Assembly: GCF_001921745.1 (NCBI RefSeq)
Contig: NZ_MRYA01000003.1
Location: forward strand, 310,001-374,000
Source of the DNA: Psychrobacter sp. Cmf 22.2
GTDB taxonomy: Bacteria; Pseudomonadota; Gammaproteobacteria; Pseudomonadales; Moraxellaceae
Direction: 5' to 3'
DNA: 64,000 nucleotides
Under the pieces are notes generated by a model. That model was not told where the DNA came from and ran no database searches. It saw only the letters and a list, made by a program, of their open reading frames with translations. The translations under genes were made by a program, and so were the position numbers. Shown here piece by piece: positions 49,561 through 59,520 of the stretch; the stretch's first letter is position 1, and each line of letters starts with the position of its first letter.

Positions 49561-50304
49561 TTATTTTTCAGCTATCCGATTTAGTATAGCGGATAGCCTT
49601 GCGTTATTTGCTTCGATATATTTATCACCCAGCGCGATTATCTCAGCGGGTGATTGTACCGTTTCGGGGTATTCTGTCAGCCCACTTTGAATGGCGTTAT
49701 TGCCATTAACTATCATTTTAGCAAGGCTCTTTTTGGTGACTTCAAAATGACATTGCCACGCGAGTATCCAAGTGTCTAATTCTACGTGCAATGGTGTTTG
49801 ATAGACAAAACCTTGATTCGCCCAAGCATCCGTTTCCGCAATGATGCTCGCGCCTGTTGGACAGTCAAAGCCCTCACCGTGCCAGTGAAATACGGTAAAA
49901 TCCTGTTTGGGTAAATCTTGTAATAAAGGATGCGCCTGACCTGCGGGCGTCAGTCGCATCGGCAACCAACCGATTTCTTTTACCCCAGACGTTTTAACCT
50001 CAGCACCCAAACAATGGGCGATAAGCTGCGCCCCTAAGCAAATACCAATGACCGTTTTACCAGTATCGATACTTTGTTTAATCAGGCGTTTTTCCGCGCT
50101 TAACCATGGGTATTTTTCCTCATCATGGACGCTCATTGGCCCACCCATTACGACAAGCCAATCAAAGCTGTCTAGCGCAGGTAACGAATCATTATCGTAA
50201 GAGCGACTGACATTAATAATATGGTTGTGACTATTCGCCCACTGCGTGATAAAGCTCAAGTCTTCATAATCAGTATGGAATAGAGCATGGATGCGTAGCG
50301 TCAT
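49561..50304 (-). CDS. Class I glutamine amidotransferase-like protein
   Basis: 247 residues from MTLRIHALFH; six further codons are open upstream. The nucleophile Cys is in VIGICLGAQLIAHCLG (about 90-105) and the His/Glu pair in WQCHFEVTKKS (near 190). WLVVMGGPMSVHDEEKYPWL is typical of the stand-alone GuaA-like branch (YfeJ type). No synthetase domain is fused or adjacent, so the acceptor is unknown. Confidence 0.85.
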   Translation of the reverse strand: MTLRIHALFHTDYEDLSFITQWANSHNHIINVSRSYDNDSLPALDSFDWLVVMGGPMSVHDEEKYPWLSAEKRLIKQSIDTGKTVIGICLGAQLIAHCLGAEVKTSGVKEIGWLPMRLTPAGQAHPLLQDLPKQDFTVFHWHGEGFDCPTGASIIAETDAWANQGFVYQTPLHVELDTWILAWQCHFEVTKKSLAKMIVNGNNAIQSGLTEYPETVQSPAEIIALGDKYIEANNARLSAILNRIAEK

Positions 50305-50381
50305 AAGATACTTCATTAGCAAGCATTGATTAGCAAATATCAGTTAAAGAACACCTTTTGCCAAGGCTTTAGAATTCAATC

Positions 50382-51263
50382 TCAATAAAAGTCATCACGA
50401 CCAGCATACTTCTGATTGAGTGCGCGTAGTATCGCGTAAGTCTCCAAATCCATCTCGCCCGTTGGTCGCTGCGGGCGAAAACGTAGCTGGAAGGCATAGA
50501 CTACATCGCGGCTAGACTTGTCCCATTCGTCACTGTCATTAATGCGATAGCCATATTCGCGCAGTTCTTGCTTAATCTCAGGTATCGTCGCCGCGGCAAA
50601 GGCGTCTGGATGCATAAAGAATTGCTTATCAAATTCATCATACCAAGCACCAATGCCGTAATCGACATACAGTCGCTCCCAAGGGAACTTGGCACCAGGG
50701 TCGATTTTACGCGAGGGTGCCATATCGGCATGGCCGATGATGTTCTTCGGTGAGATGTCATAGCGCTTGGCGATATCTTGCACCAGCTCGGCAACTTTTT
50801 TAATCTGTAATTCATCAAACGCCACATAATGCTCATAAGGATGGTAATCCATATTGCCATTTTTTAGCGCGTCTCGATACTCAGGTTTGATGCCAGCATT
50901 GACGATCTCGATGCCGATAGAGGTATCGTTGAGTATCGTTCTACCGGCAAAGCCGCTATCACCGGCATGCCATGCGCGCTCAGACTCTGGCACTAAGTTA
51001 TAAATCTTATCGTCGTCCGTATCCAAAATGAGATAGTGGGCGCTGACTTGTCCTGTGGTCAGGGTTTTGATCGAACGTTCATTATCTGAGACCGTATAGT
51101 GCAAGACGATGGTTTTGATACGCTGGCTTTTGCCAGTAGCTTGGTAGGTTTCGCTATCGATGACATAACGCGGCGTCGATGTTGCGACGCAGCCGATTAA
51201 TGGCAATGTCATGAACGATGTTAATATTGATGCTAGTGCTAAAGAGGTAATATTTTTTGCCAT
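50382..51263 (-). CDS. amiD: N-acetylmuramoyl-L-alanine amidase, AmiD-type lipoprotein
   Basis: Cleaves the amide between MurNAc and L-Ala in peptidoglycan or released muropeptides. 293 residues from MAKNITSLAL. A signal with lipobox LIGC (about residues 21-24) predicts an outer-membrane lipoprotein. The Zn ligands of the Amidase_2 fold are present: His in IVLHYTVSD, the Glu in SIGIEIVNAG, and His plus Asp in GHADMAPSRKIDPG. A peptidoglycan-binding-1-like helical domain covers the last 80 residues. E. coli AmiD has the same layout. A palindromic element begins 27 bp upstream of the start. Confidence 0.9.
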   Translation of the reverse strand: MAKNITSLALASILTSFMTLPLIGCVATSTPRYVIDSETYQATGKSQRIKTIVLHYTVSDNERSIKTLTTGQVSAHYLILDTDDDKIYNLVPESERAWHAGDSGFAGRTILNDTSIGIEIVNAGIKPEYRDALKNGNMDYHPYEHYVAFDELQIKKVAELVQDIAKRYDISPKNIIGHADMAPSRKIDPGAKFPWERLYVDYGIGAWYDEFDKQFFMHPDAFAAATIPEIKQELREYGYRINDSDEWDKSSRDVVYAFQLRFRPQRPTGEMDLETYAILRALNQKYAGRDDFY

Positions 51264-51289
51264 GAAATGCTCTGTATTGAAGAGAGTAC

Positions 51290-51434
51290 TATAGTCAGTT
51301 CGAAATAAAATCGATACGCTCATACTAACGTGCAACTGGTATAAATTTTCCTGGCTTGCTGTGTCTACGCTGACAGAGGCTGCGCAAAATTCATACCAGC
51401 TGCACTGTATCGGTTTTAAAGTGAATTAACTATA
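51290..51434. repeat. MITE-like palindromic element, copy 2
   Basis: 145 bp. The outer arms, roughly TATAGTCAGTTC..TAAAATCGATAC and its inverse, match at about 80 percent. The inner arm CTGGTATAAATTTT pairs with AAAATTCATACCAG around the core CTTGCTGTGTCTACG..GACAGAGGC shared with 31544-31609. It carries no coding frame. It lies in the amiD promoter region. Confidence 0.7.
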
Positions 51435-51533
51435 TTAAATAAATAGGAAAAAACTATAACAGTCGCACGTTTTAATCTTTATATCTGTTTAATTTTAAAC
51501 CGCCTATATTATTACTCATAACAGCCGCTATTG

Positions 51534-52892
51534 TTAACCAAGACTGACGCTACTAACAGGAATTATCCTCTTATAACCAATCGCACCTAAAACGATAAAC
51601 ACTGCCAATAATATATAAGCGTTCAATGACAATGCAGCAGGAGAGAAGGGTAGTAGCAACAGCGATATAAAGATGAGGCTGACCAAGACTGCGAGATAAT
51701 TTAACAGGCTTGCTTGCTTCTTTCTGCGCTCATTGATTAAATCAGCGGACGTCACATAAGTGAATCCGACAGTAATACCCAGCGATGCCATACTGACAAT
51801 ATCAAGTAGATAGTTTCTACCAAGCCATGGCGAAAACAGGCAAACCAAACATATCAATATGACGGTTTTTTTCTTACTAAAATGATGGTTATTATCGGTA
51901 AACACACTAGGCAGTAAAGAGGAGTCGCCCATCGATTCTAATAGTTTGACTGAGGATAATATAAAGCCATTGATACCGCTCAGTATGGAACCAATCATAG
52001 CGATGGACAATAGCCAAATGCCAATGCTACCGATACGATTGTCTATCCCTTCGCCAGTGGCCCAATTGCTATCTTTGATCGCTTGGTAATCAAAATTCAT
52101 ATTTAAAGCAGTAAAATAATTGATCAAAAAATAGAATAAAACACCCGCGATAAGCGAGATTAGGATAATGCTTTTGGTCTTGGTTTTTGAGTCACTAATA
52201 GATTTGGAAATCTGCGGGGTGGTCTCAAACCCGACGTATGCCCAAGGCATAACAGCAAGAATAGGTAACCATGCCAAACTAGTGATAGAGCTGCTTTGCA
52301 TATCAGTGGGCAAAAAGGGCTGCGTAGCTGGCGTGGCCCAAAGCGAGCCAAAAAACAGTGCGGTGACTGACACAATCATAAATAGGGCAATATACAATTG
52401 AATTTTTGCCCCGACTTGTACTCCTCTGAGATTAATATAGCTAAACAAAATGATGGCAGCACTGCATAAGAACACTTCACTGGCGTAGACCTCCCAACCT
52501 GCAATCGTGTACAAATAGCCTATTTGTAAGCTACTGGGCAATAAATACCTTAGTAGCAATGCGACGGCCGATATGTTGAGCGCCACGATAGAGATATAGC
52601 CTATCGCCACGCCCCAGCCATAGACATAGGCGTGTTTTCTATTGATATATTTTTCAATCCAATAGATACCGCCTGACTCATTCTCTGGCGTTTGGGTCAA
52701 TAAATTAATATAGGCTTGGGCAACCATGTAGATGGCCAATGTGCCAATGATGATGGCGACAGATGAGCCTAACAGCTGCGACTGCGGCAAAAATAAATCG
52801 CCTGGCATCACATAAGCACCCCAGCCGATAATCGCGCCTACACTAATTGCTATTGCTTGCAGGTAGCTGATGCTCTCAGTTTTTTTACGCAT
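51534..52892 (-). CDS. APC family amino acid permease
   Basis: 452 residues with about twelve helices. The first helix has AISVGAIIGWGAYVMPGD, typical of the APC superfamily, and LPILAVMPWAYVGFETTPQ is the helix 6 region. Amino-acid or polyamine uptake is expected; the substrate is not known. The start at 52892 is chosen for its AGAGGAAC ribosome site rather than the ATG seven codons upstream. Confidence 0.87.
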   Translation of the reverse strand: MRKKTESISYLQAIAISVGAIIGWGAYVMPGDLFLPQSQLLGSSVAIIIGTLAIYMVAQAYINLLTQTPENESGGIYWIEKYINRKHAYVYGWGVAIGYISIVALNISAVALLLRYLLPSSLQIGYLYTIAGWEVYASEVFLCSAAIILFSYINLRGVQVGAKIQLYIALFMIVSVTALFFGSLWATPATQPFLPTDMQSSSITSLAWLPILAVMPWAYVGFETTPQISKSISDSKTKTKSIILISLIAGVLFYFLINYFTALNMNFDYQAIKDSNWATGEGIDNRIGSIGIWLLSIAMIGSILSGINGFILSSVKLLESMGDSSLLPSVFTDNNHHFSKKKTVILICLVCLFSPWLGRNYLLDIVSMASLGITVGFTYVTSADLINERRKKQASLLNYLAVLVSLIFISLLLLPFSPAALSLNAYILLAVFIVLGAIGYKRIIPVSSVSLG

Positions 52893-53087
52893 ATGTTCCT
52901 CTTTGAGAGCCAAATGGATGCTTGCTGCAAAAGCTTACTTGTCGTAAAGTCGATATTGCAGATAAAACACCTTTAACTTTTGTGGTAAATGGTTTTGAAT
53001 AATGGTTATCAGTATAAAAAGCTGAATCAAACTTTGTCTTTGATTAAGTTCGAAGATGATACTAAAGGTTTTTTTTATTAAATCTTT

Positions 53088-53834
53088 TTAGTCCTTCCGG
53101 ATCTTTTTAGCCAAAACGGTTTTCCAACTTTCCTCCAAACATTCAATCGCCAGCCACGGCTTGATCACCTCAGCATCATATTTTTCTTTTGAGTTTGATA
53201 GTTGCCATAGTTTCTCAAGCGTGGCGAACGGATAGGGACGCTCTATCAGATAAACAGGCAAGCCCGCATCAATCATGCCATCACGTACGACTTCAAAGTA
53301 CCAACCAGCGATTCCTTGCTTGCTCACCCATGCAGCGATGTTGGGCACCTTGGTAAATTGCCCGATTTGGTCATTAATCTTATAGCAAGGGCGGCGCGGT
53401 TGGACGATACGTAGCTGTACGCTGTTGACGTCATTAATATCCCCATATTGAAAAACGTCACCGATACAAACGGTAGTTTCATCCATCTCAGGCAAATCAT
53501 CTAGCGCTTCGGTGGTTAGGTTTTCACCCAGTGTGCCGATGCGTACCTTTAAGCCAAATTCTGCATTAATCTTTTCATAAGTCGCAGGCGGTAGTTGATG
53601 CACCGCTTTTAGTGGACCGCCATGATGCCGTCGATCGGCTTGCTCATCGGTAGTCAAACCCATAAAGTTGACGGCAACGGGGGCTTTGATCGGTACTTTA
53701 TCGATGGCGCTCATCTGCTCGCGGGCGAATGGCATGGCCTTGCCTGCACGGACGCAGGTTAGATCAGCGATATGCACGGGCAGGGTTTGGGTAAAGTCAG
53801 CTGCGTTTTTTTGGGTAGAAACTTTGATACTCAT
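53088..53834 (-). CDS. MOSC domain-containing protein (YiiM-like)
   Basis: 248 residues. HHGGPLKAVHQLP (about 72-84), TLGENLTTEAL and VQPRRPCYKIND with the conserved Cys near 155 define a MOSC domain of the YiiM type. YiiM reduces N-hydroxylated compounds with the molybdenum cofactor, and this role is inferred. A C-terminal helical extension (about 200-248) matches the family's 3-alpha region. The start at 53834 is the second ATG. Confidence 0.87.
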   Translation of the reverse strand: MSIKVSTQKNAADFTQTLPVHIADLTCVRAGKAMPFAREQMSAIDKVPIKAPVAVNFMGLTTDEQADRRHHGGPLKAVHQLPPATYEKINAEFGLKVRIGTLGENLTTEALDDLPEMDETTVCIGDVFQYGDINDVNSVQLRIVQPRRPCYKINDQIGQFTKVPNIAAWVSKQGIAGWYFEVVRDGMIDAGLPVYLIERPYPFATLEKLWQLSNSKEKYDAEVIKPWLAIECLEESWKTVLAKKIRKD

Positions 53835-53975
53835 GGCTTTTCCCAATTTGTAAGGATTTATTAGGCGAGGGGTTATATCATTGCTGATAACAATGATGAG
53901 TATTATCTTAGTCTAATCACGAATCTGATTATACGGCTTAAGTACGGTAAAGCTTATTTACGCTTAAAAATTTAA

Positions 53976-54010
53976 ACAAAAAAAAGACCAGAATAGGCAT
54001 CTGGTCTTTA
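53976..54010 (-). terminator. Terminator after rsfS
   Basis: On the minus strand the hairpin AAAGACCAGA / TCTGGTCTTT is followed by T8, about 45 bp after the rsfS stop. Confidence 0.88.
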
Positions 54011-54051
54011 TCTTTAGTAATGCACTGTCATAAGCCGTCTAAATGACAAAC

Positions 54052-54441
54052 TTAGTTGCGACGACCGGCTTTCTTTTCGCGTGGAGTCGCGACTAGCTCA
54101 GCTAGGCTCTCTGGTGATGACCATAGGCCCTCTAGGTCATAAAACTCGCGCGCTTGCGGAGTCATCATATGCACGACGACTGCGCCCAAATCAATCAATG
54201 TCCAGTCAGAGTCTGTACCGCCTTCACGGCCAAGAGGCATAAAGTCAGCTTGCTTAGCTTCAGCACCGACACTATCAGCCATCGCACGCACATGACGCTT
54301 AGAGGTGCCTTCAGCGATGACAATTCGTTCCATGACATCAGTCAAATCTTCGACATTGATAACGGTGATGTTCTTGGCTTTCATATCTTCTAACGTGTTT
54401 TCAACGACAGTTAAGCACTCTTTTAAGCGTTTGTCGTTCAT
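54052..54441 (-). CDS. rsfS: Ribosomal silencing factor RsfS
   Basis: Binds L14 and blocks subunit joining when nutrients are low. 129 residues; VINVEDLTDVMERIVIAEG, RHVRAMADSV, WTLIDLGAVVVHMMT and REFYDLEGLW are the family signature. Short basic C-terminal tail (KKAGRRN). It lies downstream of nadD, the widespread nadD-rsfS order, with a gap of 165 bp. The start at 54441 is chosen over 54453; both lack a clear ribosome site. Confidence 0.94.
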   Translation of the reverse strand: MNDKRLKECLTVVENTLEDMKAKNITVINVEDLTDVMERIVIAEGTSKRHVRAMADSVGAEAKQADFMPLGREGGTDSDWTLIDLGAVVVHMMTPQAREFYDLEGLWSSPESLAELVATPREKKAGRRN

Positions 54442-54606
54442 AGTATTAATCATAAATTTTAATCTCTTGAAACGTAAATATTAAAAATGAAGTAGTAAAA
54501 GTAAAGTAGTGAATAGCCAAGTTGTCTTACTCAGTTGATTCTACATACCCAGTAATGGGTGAGGGCTAGACAATCAAAAGGACAAATTGACAATGATAAA
54601 ACGATT

Positions 54607-55455
54607 TTAACGGAATTGAACAGCAGAATATAGCTGATGGGCAATAATATATTGATAAACAGTAGGATTTATTAGTTGAATTAAGGTATTTGGTGCGGTA
54701 TCCGCTCTAGCAGCCCTTTTCTGTAGCTGTTTGCGAATCTCAGTACTCGATATGGCACTGACTTGGTGCTGATCAATATAAATGCGTCCTCTGCTAGCAC
54801 TTTTCAAGAAGGATGAGCGATTGTGAGCCGATCCATTGAACGGCTGCACCAAGTCTTGCACGGTTCTGGTGGTTTGTGCTTGTAGCTGCTTAGGAAGTTC
54901 GCTATAGAGATTATCGATATCTTGCAAAGACAGCGAGCATGGGTCATTGTCTGTATAAGCGACTAAGCTTGGTATTGATAAATTGGAGCTTTTTGTACGA
55001 TTAAAAATCCATAAATTTACATAATTGGTGAGGTTGAGTCCATCTTTCCACATATCCAAGCTGCGAGCACTGTCCATACCCATAATAAATATTAAGCTGT
55101 CGTTTGGATGGCGCTCACGCAGTGTCTGTACGCTATTGATGGTATATACAGGTGGCGTCTGCCACAGCTCAAGCTCGTTAATCTGTAGGGGGGTGTTGGT
55201 TGTCACAAGCTTTAACATCGCCAGACGATGCTTAGGATTGGTGCTCTCGTCTTTAAAGGGCGAGCGCGCATTGGGTAGCAATGACACATGCAGTTCGCGC
55301 TGTTGCCGCTCAGCGATAGGTAATAAAACCTGATAGACACGCATGGCTATTTGCAAATGACCTTTATGCACAGGATCAAACGAGCCACCAAGATAAGCAC
55401 GGATAGCGGGAGGGGATGTTAAGTTATCGTCTTTATGAAGATTAGGAGCTGACAT
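54607..55455 (-). CDS. nadD: Nicotinate-nucleotide adenylyltransferase
   Basis: Joins nicotinate mononucleotide with ATP in NAD synthesis. The nucleotidyltransferase motif GGSFDPVHKGHL is at about 24-35, FIMGMDSARSLDMWKD near 120, and ISSTEIRKQL near 250. At 282 residues it is longer than E. coli NadD (213), with insertions at about 150-210. The start at 55455 is favoured: the longer open frame would pass through the pta terminator hairpin. Confidence 0.92.
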   Translation of the reverse strand: MSAPNLHKDDNLTSPPAIRAYLGGSFDPVHKGHLQIAMRVYQVLLPIAERQQRELHVSLLPNARSPFKDESTNPKHRLAMLKLVTTNTPLQINELELWQTPPVYTINSVQTLRERHPNDSLIFIMGMDSARSLDMWKDGLNLTNYVNLWIFNRTKSSNLSIPSLVAYTDNDPCSLSLQDIDNLYSELPKQLQAQTTRTVQDLVQPFNGSAHNRSSFLKSASRGRIYIDQHQVSAISSTEIRKQLQKRAARADTAPNTLIQLINPTVYQYIIAHQLYSAVQFR

Positions 55456-55530
55456 ACGTAAATAATACACAATAGCGAAACAGATTGGCTTCATTGTAGA
55501 GGACAAGGGCACTGCTGTCATTAACAACCA

Positions 55531-55567
55531 CAAAAGAGCCGACTATCTATATGATAGTCGGCTCTAG
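55531..55567 (-). terminator. Terminator after pta
   Basis: Perfect 13-bp arms AGAGCCGACTATC (55535-55547) and their inverse (55553-55565) flank a 5-nt loop; TTTT follows on the minus strand. Confidence 0.9.
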
Positions 55568-55589
55568 GTTTCTAGCAGATAATAAATGC

Positions 55590-57734
55590 TTAAATCAAAT
55601 CACTATAAGCCTGAATGGCGGTCAAAGCGATGGTATAAACGATATCATCAACCAGTGCGCCGCGCGATAGATCGTTCACTGGTTTATTCAAACCTTGTAG
55701 CATTGGACCGACACTGATGACATTGGCGCTACGCTGCACCGCTTTATAAGTGGTGTTACCCGTGTTTAGATCAGGGAAAATAAACACATTGGCTTGTCCA
55801 GCAACCTTGGAGTCAGGTGCTTTTTGTTTACCGACACTCATGACCGAGGCGGCGTCATATTGTAATGGGCCATCAACTGCCAATTCAGGTGCGCGCTCGC
55901 GAACGATTTCGGTGGCGCGTGTGACTTTTTCAACGTCTGCACCAGTACCTGAGGCACCTGTCGAATAGCTGATCATAGCCACTTTTGGCTCAATACCAAA
56001 CGCAGCAGCAGATTGCGCTGATTGAATAGCAATTTCAGCCAATTCCTCAGCGGTTGGGTCTGGGTTAATAGCGCAGTCACCATATACGACCACTTGCTCA
56101 GGCAGTAGCATAAAAAAGACTGACGATACTAACGAGTACTGCGGTGCGGTCTTAATCAGCTGAAATGCAGGGCGTACAGTATTGGCTGTGGTATGAATTG
56201 CACCTGAGACCAGACCATCGACCTCATCCATTTGTAGCATGATAGTGCCTAGATAAACCGTATCTTGTAGATATTCAGCCGCCAACTCTTCTGTCGTTTT
56301 ACCTTTACGGCGCTCAACGACTGCCGCGATATATTTATTCATATCGAGCGTATCAGGGTCAATGATCTCAAGCCCTTCTGGCAAGATTAAATCGCGATTT
56401 TTGGCGACTTGCTCGACATCTTCGCGCTTAGCGAGCAGCACACAGTTAGCAATACCGCGGCTTTGACAGATACACGCAGCCTCTACAGTACGTGGTTCAG
56501 AGCCTTCTGGCAATACCACACGCTTTTTGGCATTTTGTGCTTTTACGACGACTTGATGACGAAAAGCGGCTGGCGATAAGCGCGGTTTGTGATCGCCGCT
56601 GAACTGCTCTTTAATCCAGCTTAAGTCTAAATGCGCCGCCACATAACGGGTAACGTCTAGCGCGCGCTCGGTATCATCACTTGGAATCTCAGCACTCATG
56701 TGCATAAGGTTTTGCACGGTCTCATAACTATCGGTCTCGACACTCATGACAGGAATGCCAGTTTTGATCGCAGATTGCCATAGCCCAGCGACGGTCTCAT
56801 TTGGCATGACGCCGCCTGTTAATACTAGGCCTGCCAAAGGAATACCGTTGATACAAGCCAAAGCTGCGGCCAATAATAAATCATCACGGTCACCTGGTAC
56901 GACAATCAAAGTACCACGATTAAACACTTCATCGATACGTGCAATCGAGCGAGCCGTTAAACTGATATGATTGATTCGGCGCGTTTTTGCTTCGCCAACG
57001 TTTAGCCAAGTGGCATCGAGCTCAGCGGCGATATCCCAAGTACGAGGGACAGATAACGAGTCGCTAAACGGTACGACACCGATTAAGCGAAATTGCTCAG
57101 TATCAAAATGCGGTGACAAGCGTTGCACTTCTTGAATGAAGCTCTTGTCAAGCTCAAAGACAGCTTCACCAGGGGCAACTGGCTGGTTCTCAAAGGTATT
57201 GGGCACATCGACTCGCATCAAGATGCAGCCTAACGTACGCTCACTTGCGATGCCGCCAAACTCACGCGCATGCATATCGAGCTTATCAGCAAGGTGGGCG
57301 GGGTTTTGGGTATCAGCCGTACTGACAAAGATAACTCTTGCATCAAGTGCGTGAGCGATAGCGCGGTTGACCTGGGCTGCATAAGAAGCTTCAGTCGTCG
57401 AAACCAAGCCTTCGCAAATGATCACATCTTGATCACCTTCGATGGTGTGGTAATTAATAACCACTTCTTCCATCAAGTCATCAAGGTTGCCATCTCCAAT
57501 CATACGCTCAACGCGCTGACGGTTGATGGACTTGGGCGGGGTTAAACCAAAAGCGTGCATGGTTAATGCGCTTGAGCTGTCCAAGCTGTTTTGTTTATCG
57601 AGCGTATCATCTTGCAAAAACGGCTTCATAAAGCCCGCTTTGATACCGTTATAATCCAATGCGCGAATCAAGCCTAGCGCAGCTGACGTCACACCAATAC
57701 CGCGGCTGATAGGGACAAGTAATATGGTTTGCAT
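55590..57734 (-). CDS. pta: Phosphate acetyltransferase
   Basis: Interconverts acetyl-CoA and acetyl phosphate. 714 residues of the long E. coli-like type: an N-terminal BioD-like P-loop domain (VPISRGIGVTSAALG), a DRTGG domain at about 215-330, and a C-terminal PTA_PTB catalytic domain from about 390, with VVLPEGSEPRTVEAA, YSTGASGTGADVEKV and FPDLNTGNTTYKA. It lies 97 bp after ackA and is closed by a strong terminator, so ackA-pta forms an operon. Confidence 0.95.
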   Translation of the reverse strand: MQTILLVPISRGIGVTSAALGLIRALDYNGIKAGFMKPFLQDDTLDKQNSLDSSSALTMHAFGLTPPKSINRQRVERMIGDGNLDDLMEEVVINYHTIEGDQDVIICEGLVSTTEASYAAQVNRAIAHALDARVIFVSTADTQNPAHLADKLDMHAREFGGIASERTLGCILMRVDVPNTFENQPVAPGEAVFELDKSFIQEVQRLSPHFDTEQFRLIGVVPFSDSLSVPRTWDIAAELDATWLNVGEAKTRRINHISLTARSIARIDEVFNRGTLIVVPGDRDDLLLAAALACINGIPLAGLVLTGGVMPNETVAGLWQSAIKTGIPVMSVETDSYETVQNLMHMSAEIPSDDTERALDVTRYVAAHLDLSWIKEQFSGDHKPRLSPAAFRHQVVVKAQNAKKRVVLPEGSEPRTVEAACICQSRGIANCVLLAKREDVEQVAKNRDLILPEGLEIIDPDTLDMNKYIAAVVERRKGKTTEELAAEYLQDTVYLGTIMLQMDEVDGLVSGAIHTTANTVRPAFQLIKTAPQYSLVSSVFFMLLPEQVVVYGDCAINPDPTAEELAEIAIQSAQSAAAFGIEPKVAMISYSTGASGTGADVEKVTRATEIVRERAPELAVDGPLQYDAASVMSVGKQKAPDSKVAGQANVFIFPDLNTGNTTYKAVQRSANVISVGPMLQGLNKPVNDLSRGALVDDIVYTIALTAIQAYSDLI

Positions 57735-57831
57735 AGCGTATCCTACTGTTTAATTATTATATCCTTGAGGGAGTTTATTATATCGAGGAAGTCATAAAAA
57801 GCGCTTACTTCTCGTAGAAGCAGCCTCCTTT

Positions 57832-59064
57832 TTAAGCGAGTCCTAGCGCTTGGCGGGTCTCTTGCGCAATACGGCACTCTTCATCGGTTGGCACAACCCA
57901 TAGCTCAATGCTGCTATCGTCGCTATGGAAGCTACCTTCGCTACCGCCGACTAGGCTGGCGTTTTTGTCCGCATCAAACTTGATACCAAAATGACGCATG
58001 ACATCTAAGATGCGCGCACGAGTCGTCTTTGAATTCTCTCCAATACCACCAGTGAACACGATACCAGTAAATTCGGGCAACGCACAGCTCAAGCTGGCCA
58101 GATACTTGCCAACGCGATAACAGAACATTTCAATGGCGAGCTGCGCATCTTTGTGGCCTTCATTGGCCGCTTCTTCGATGGTGCGCAGATCGTTAGATAA
58201 CCCTGAGATGCCAAGCAGACCGCTTTCGCTATTGAGCATCTTGTCGATCTCCTCTAAGCTCAAACCAAGCTGACGCTTTAGATGAATATGTAAGCTTGGG
58301 TCGACATCACCACTACGCGTACCCATCATCAGACCTTCAAGCGGTGTGAGTCCCATACTGGTATCTAAGCTTTCGCCATCATAGACAGCGGTTGCAGAGC
58401 AGCCATTACCCAAGTGCGCGGTCAACCAACCATGAGGGCCTTTGGCATCTGTAATCTGGCTTGCTCGTTCTGAGACGTAGGCGTGCGAAGTACCGTGGAA
58501 ACCATAGCGACGGATTTTGTGGTCTTCATATAATGATTTTGGAAGCGGATAACGATAGGCAACTGGTGGCATGGTTTGGTGAAAGGCGGTATCAAAGACG
58601 ACGACTTGCGGGATTTCAGGATAGATAGCTTGTACAGCTTCGATACCAAGCGCATTGGCAGGGTTGTGTAGCGGAGCCAATACCTTTAGGCGTTTTACTT
58701 CTGATAGCACATGTTCATTTACGCGAACGGCTTCTGAGTATTCACGGCCGCCATGTACCACGCGATGACCGACTGCAACGAAATGATACTGCTCGAGTAG
58801 CTCAAGGATTCTTTTTAAGGCCAGCTCATGTCGGCCACCTGCAATGGCAATCTCTAGTTTTTTGCCATCTAAGGTGTTGTGTTTAATGCGGGCAGTATCG
58901 AGACCTAGGTTTTCAGCGAGACCAGTGATGCGGGTTGATTCATCTTCGCTGATTAGAGCGTATTTGATAGAAGATGAACCACAGTTAAGTACCAAGGTAG
59001 GATTAGTCAGTGTTGATGTCGTGTCTTGATCGCTGAGAGTGGGGTTAACGGCGCTGTCGCTCAT
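57832..59064 (-). CDS. ackA: Acetate kinase
   Basis: Interconverts acetyl phosphate plus ADP and acetate plus ATP. 410 residues; LVLNCGSSSIKYALI near 24-38, VVFDTAFHQTMP near 155, GFHGTSHAYVS near 185, HLGNGCSATAV near 217 and GGIGENSKTTRARI near 338 are the standard signatures. The N-terminus is about 20 residues longer than E. coli AckA and Thr/Ser-rich. First gene of ackA-pta; the 457-bp upstream region faces lptM. Confidence 0.95.
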   Translation of the reverse strand: MSDSAVNPTLSDQDTTSTLTNPTLVLNCGSSSIKYALISEDESTRITGLAENLGLDTARIKHNTLDGKKLEIAIAGGRHELALKRILELLEQYHFVAVGHRVVHGGREYSEAVRVNEHVLSEVKRLKVLAPLHNPANALGIEAVQAIYPEIPQVVVFDTAFHQTMPPVAYRYPLPKSLYEDHKIRRYGFHGTSHAYVSERASQITDAKGPHGWLTAHLGNGCSATAVYDGESLDTSMGLTPLEGLMMGTRSGDVDPSLHIHLKRQLGLSLEEIDKMLNSESGLLGISGLSNDLRTIEEAANEGHKDAQLAIEMFCYRVGKYLASLSCALPEFTGIVFTGGIGENSKTTRARILDVMRHFGIKFDADKNASLVGGSEGSFHSDDSSIELWVVPTDEECRIAQETRQALGLA

Positions 59065-59520
59065 GCTCTATCCTTAGATTGTGTTTTATGAGGGGTGGTT
59101 GCTATACCTCGATAACTATAAGGTTAAAGATTGGCGCTCGTCAAGGCATCATAACATCTGTTCACTGAACATAGCTATTGGCTTGCAGGGGCTATAGCAA
59201 GCGCTATAAAGGTAAGTTTGCTTGTTATCAAAATTGTAAGAAAGTTTGTCAGCAACATTCTAAACGCCTTTTTTGATAATCCGTAAACATTTAAGCACAG
59301 TCAGACTCACATGGCATAAATTAAGAATAGTCAAATAGATAGAGAGATAACAAGGCGAGGTTTTAGTTTCATGTAGCCAAAAACCAGCAAATTATCCCTC
59401 AATAAAACTCAAGACCAGCACAGCTTTAGTGAATAATGCTATGATTGGCTCGTGCTAAATTTTAATGCTCTTTTATAACACTTCTTATAGCATCTCCACT
59501 GTTGCAAGGTTATCTGTCAT
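59065..59520. other. Divergent region, ackA / lptM
   Basis: About 455 bp, AT-rich. It should contain the ackA and lptM promoters; no convincing box pair, operator or small gene was seen. Confidence 0.45.

Noticed and set aside
51264..51335. Longer amiD start upstream of the lipoprotein signal
   Set aside because: The extra 24 codons run into the palindromic element and would disrupt the signal peptide.
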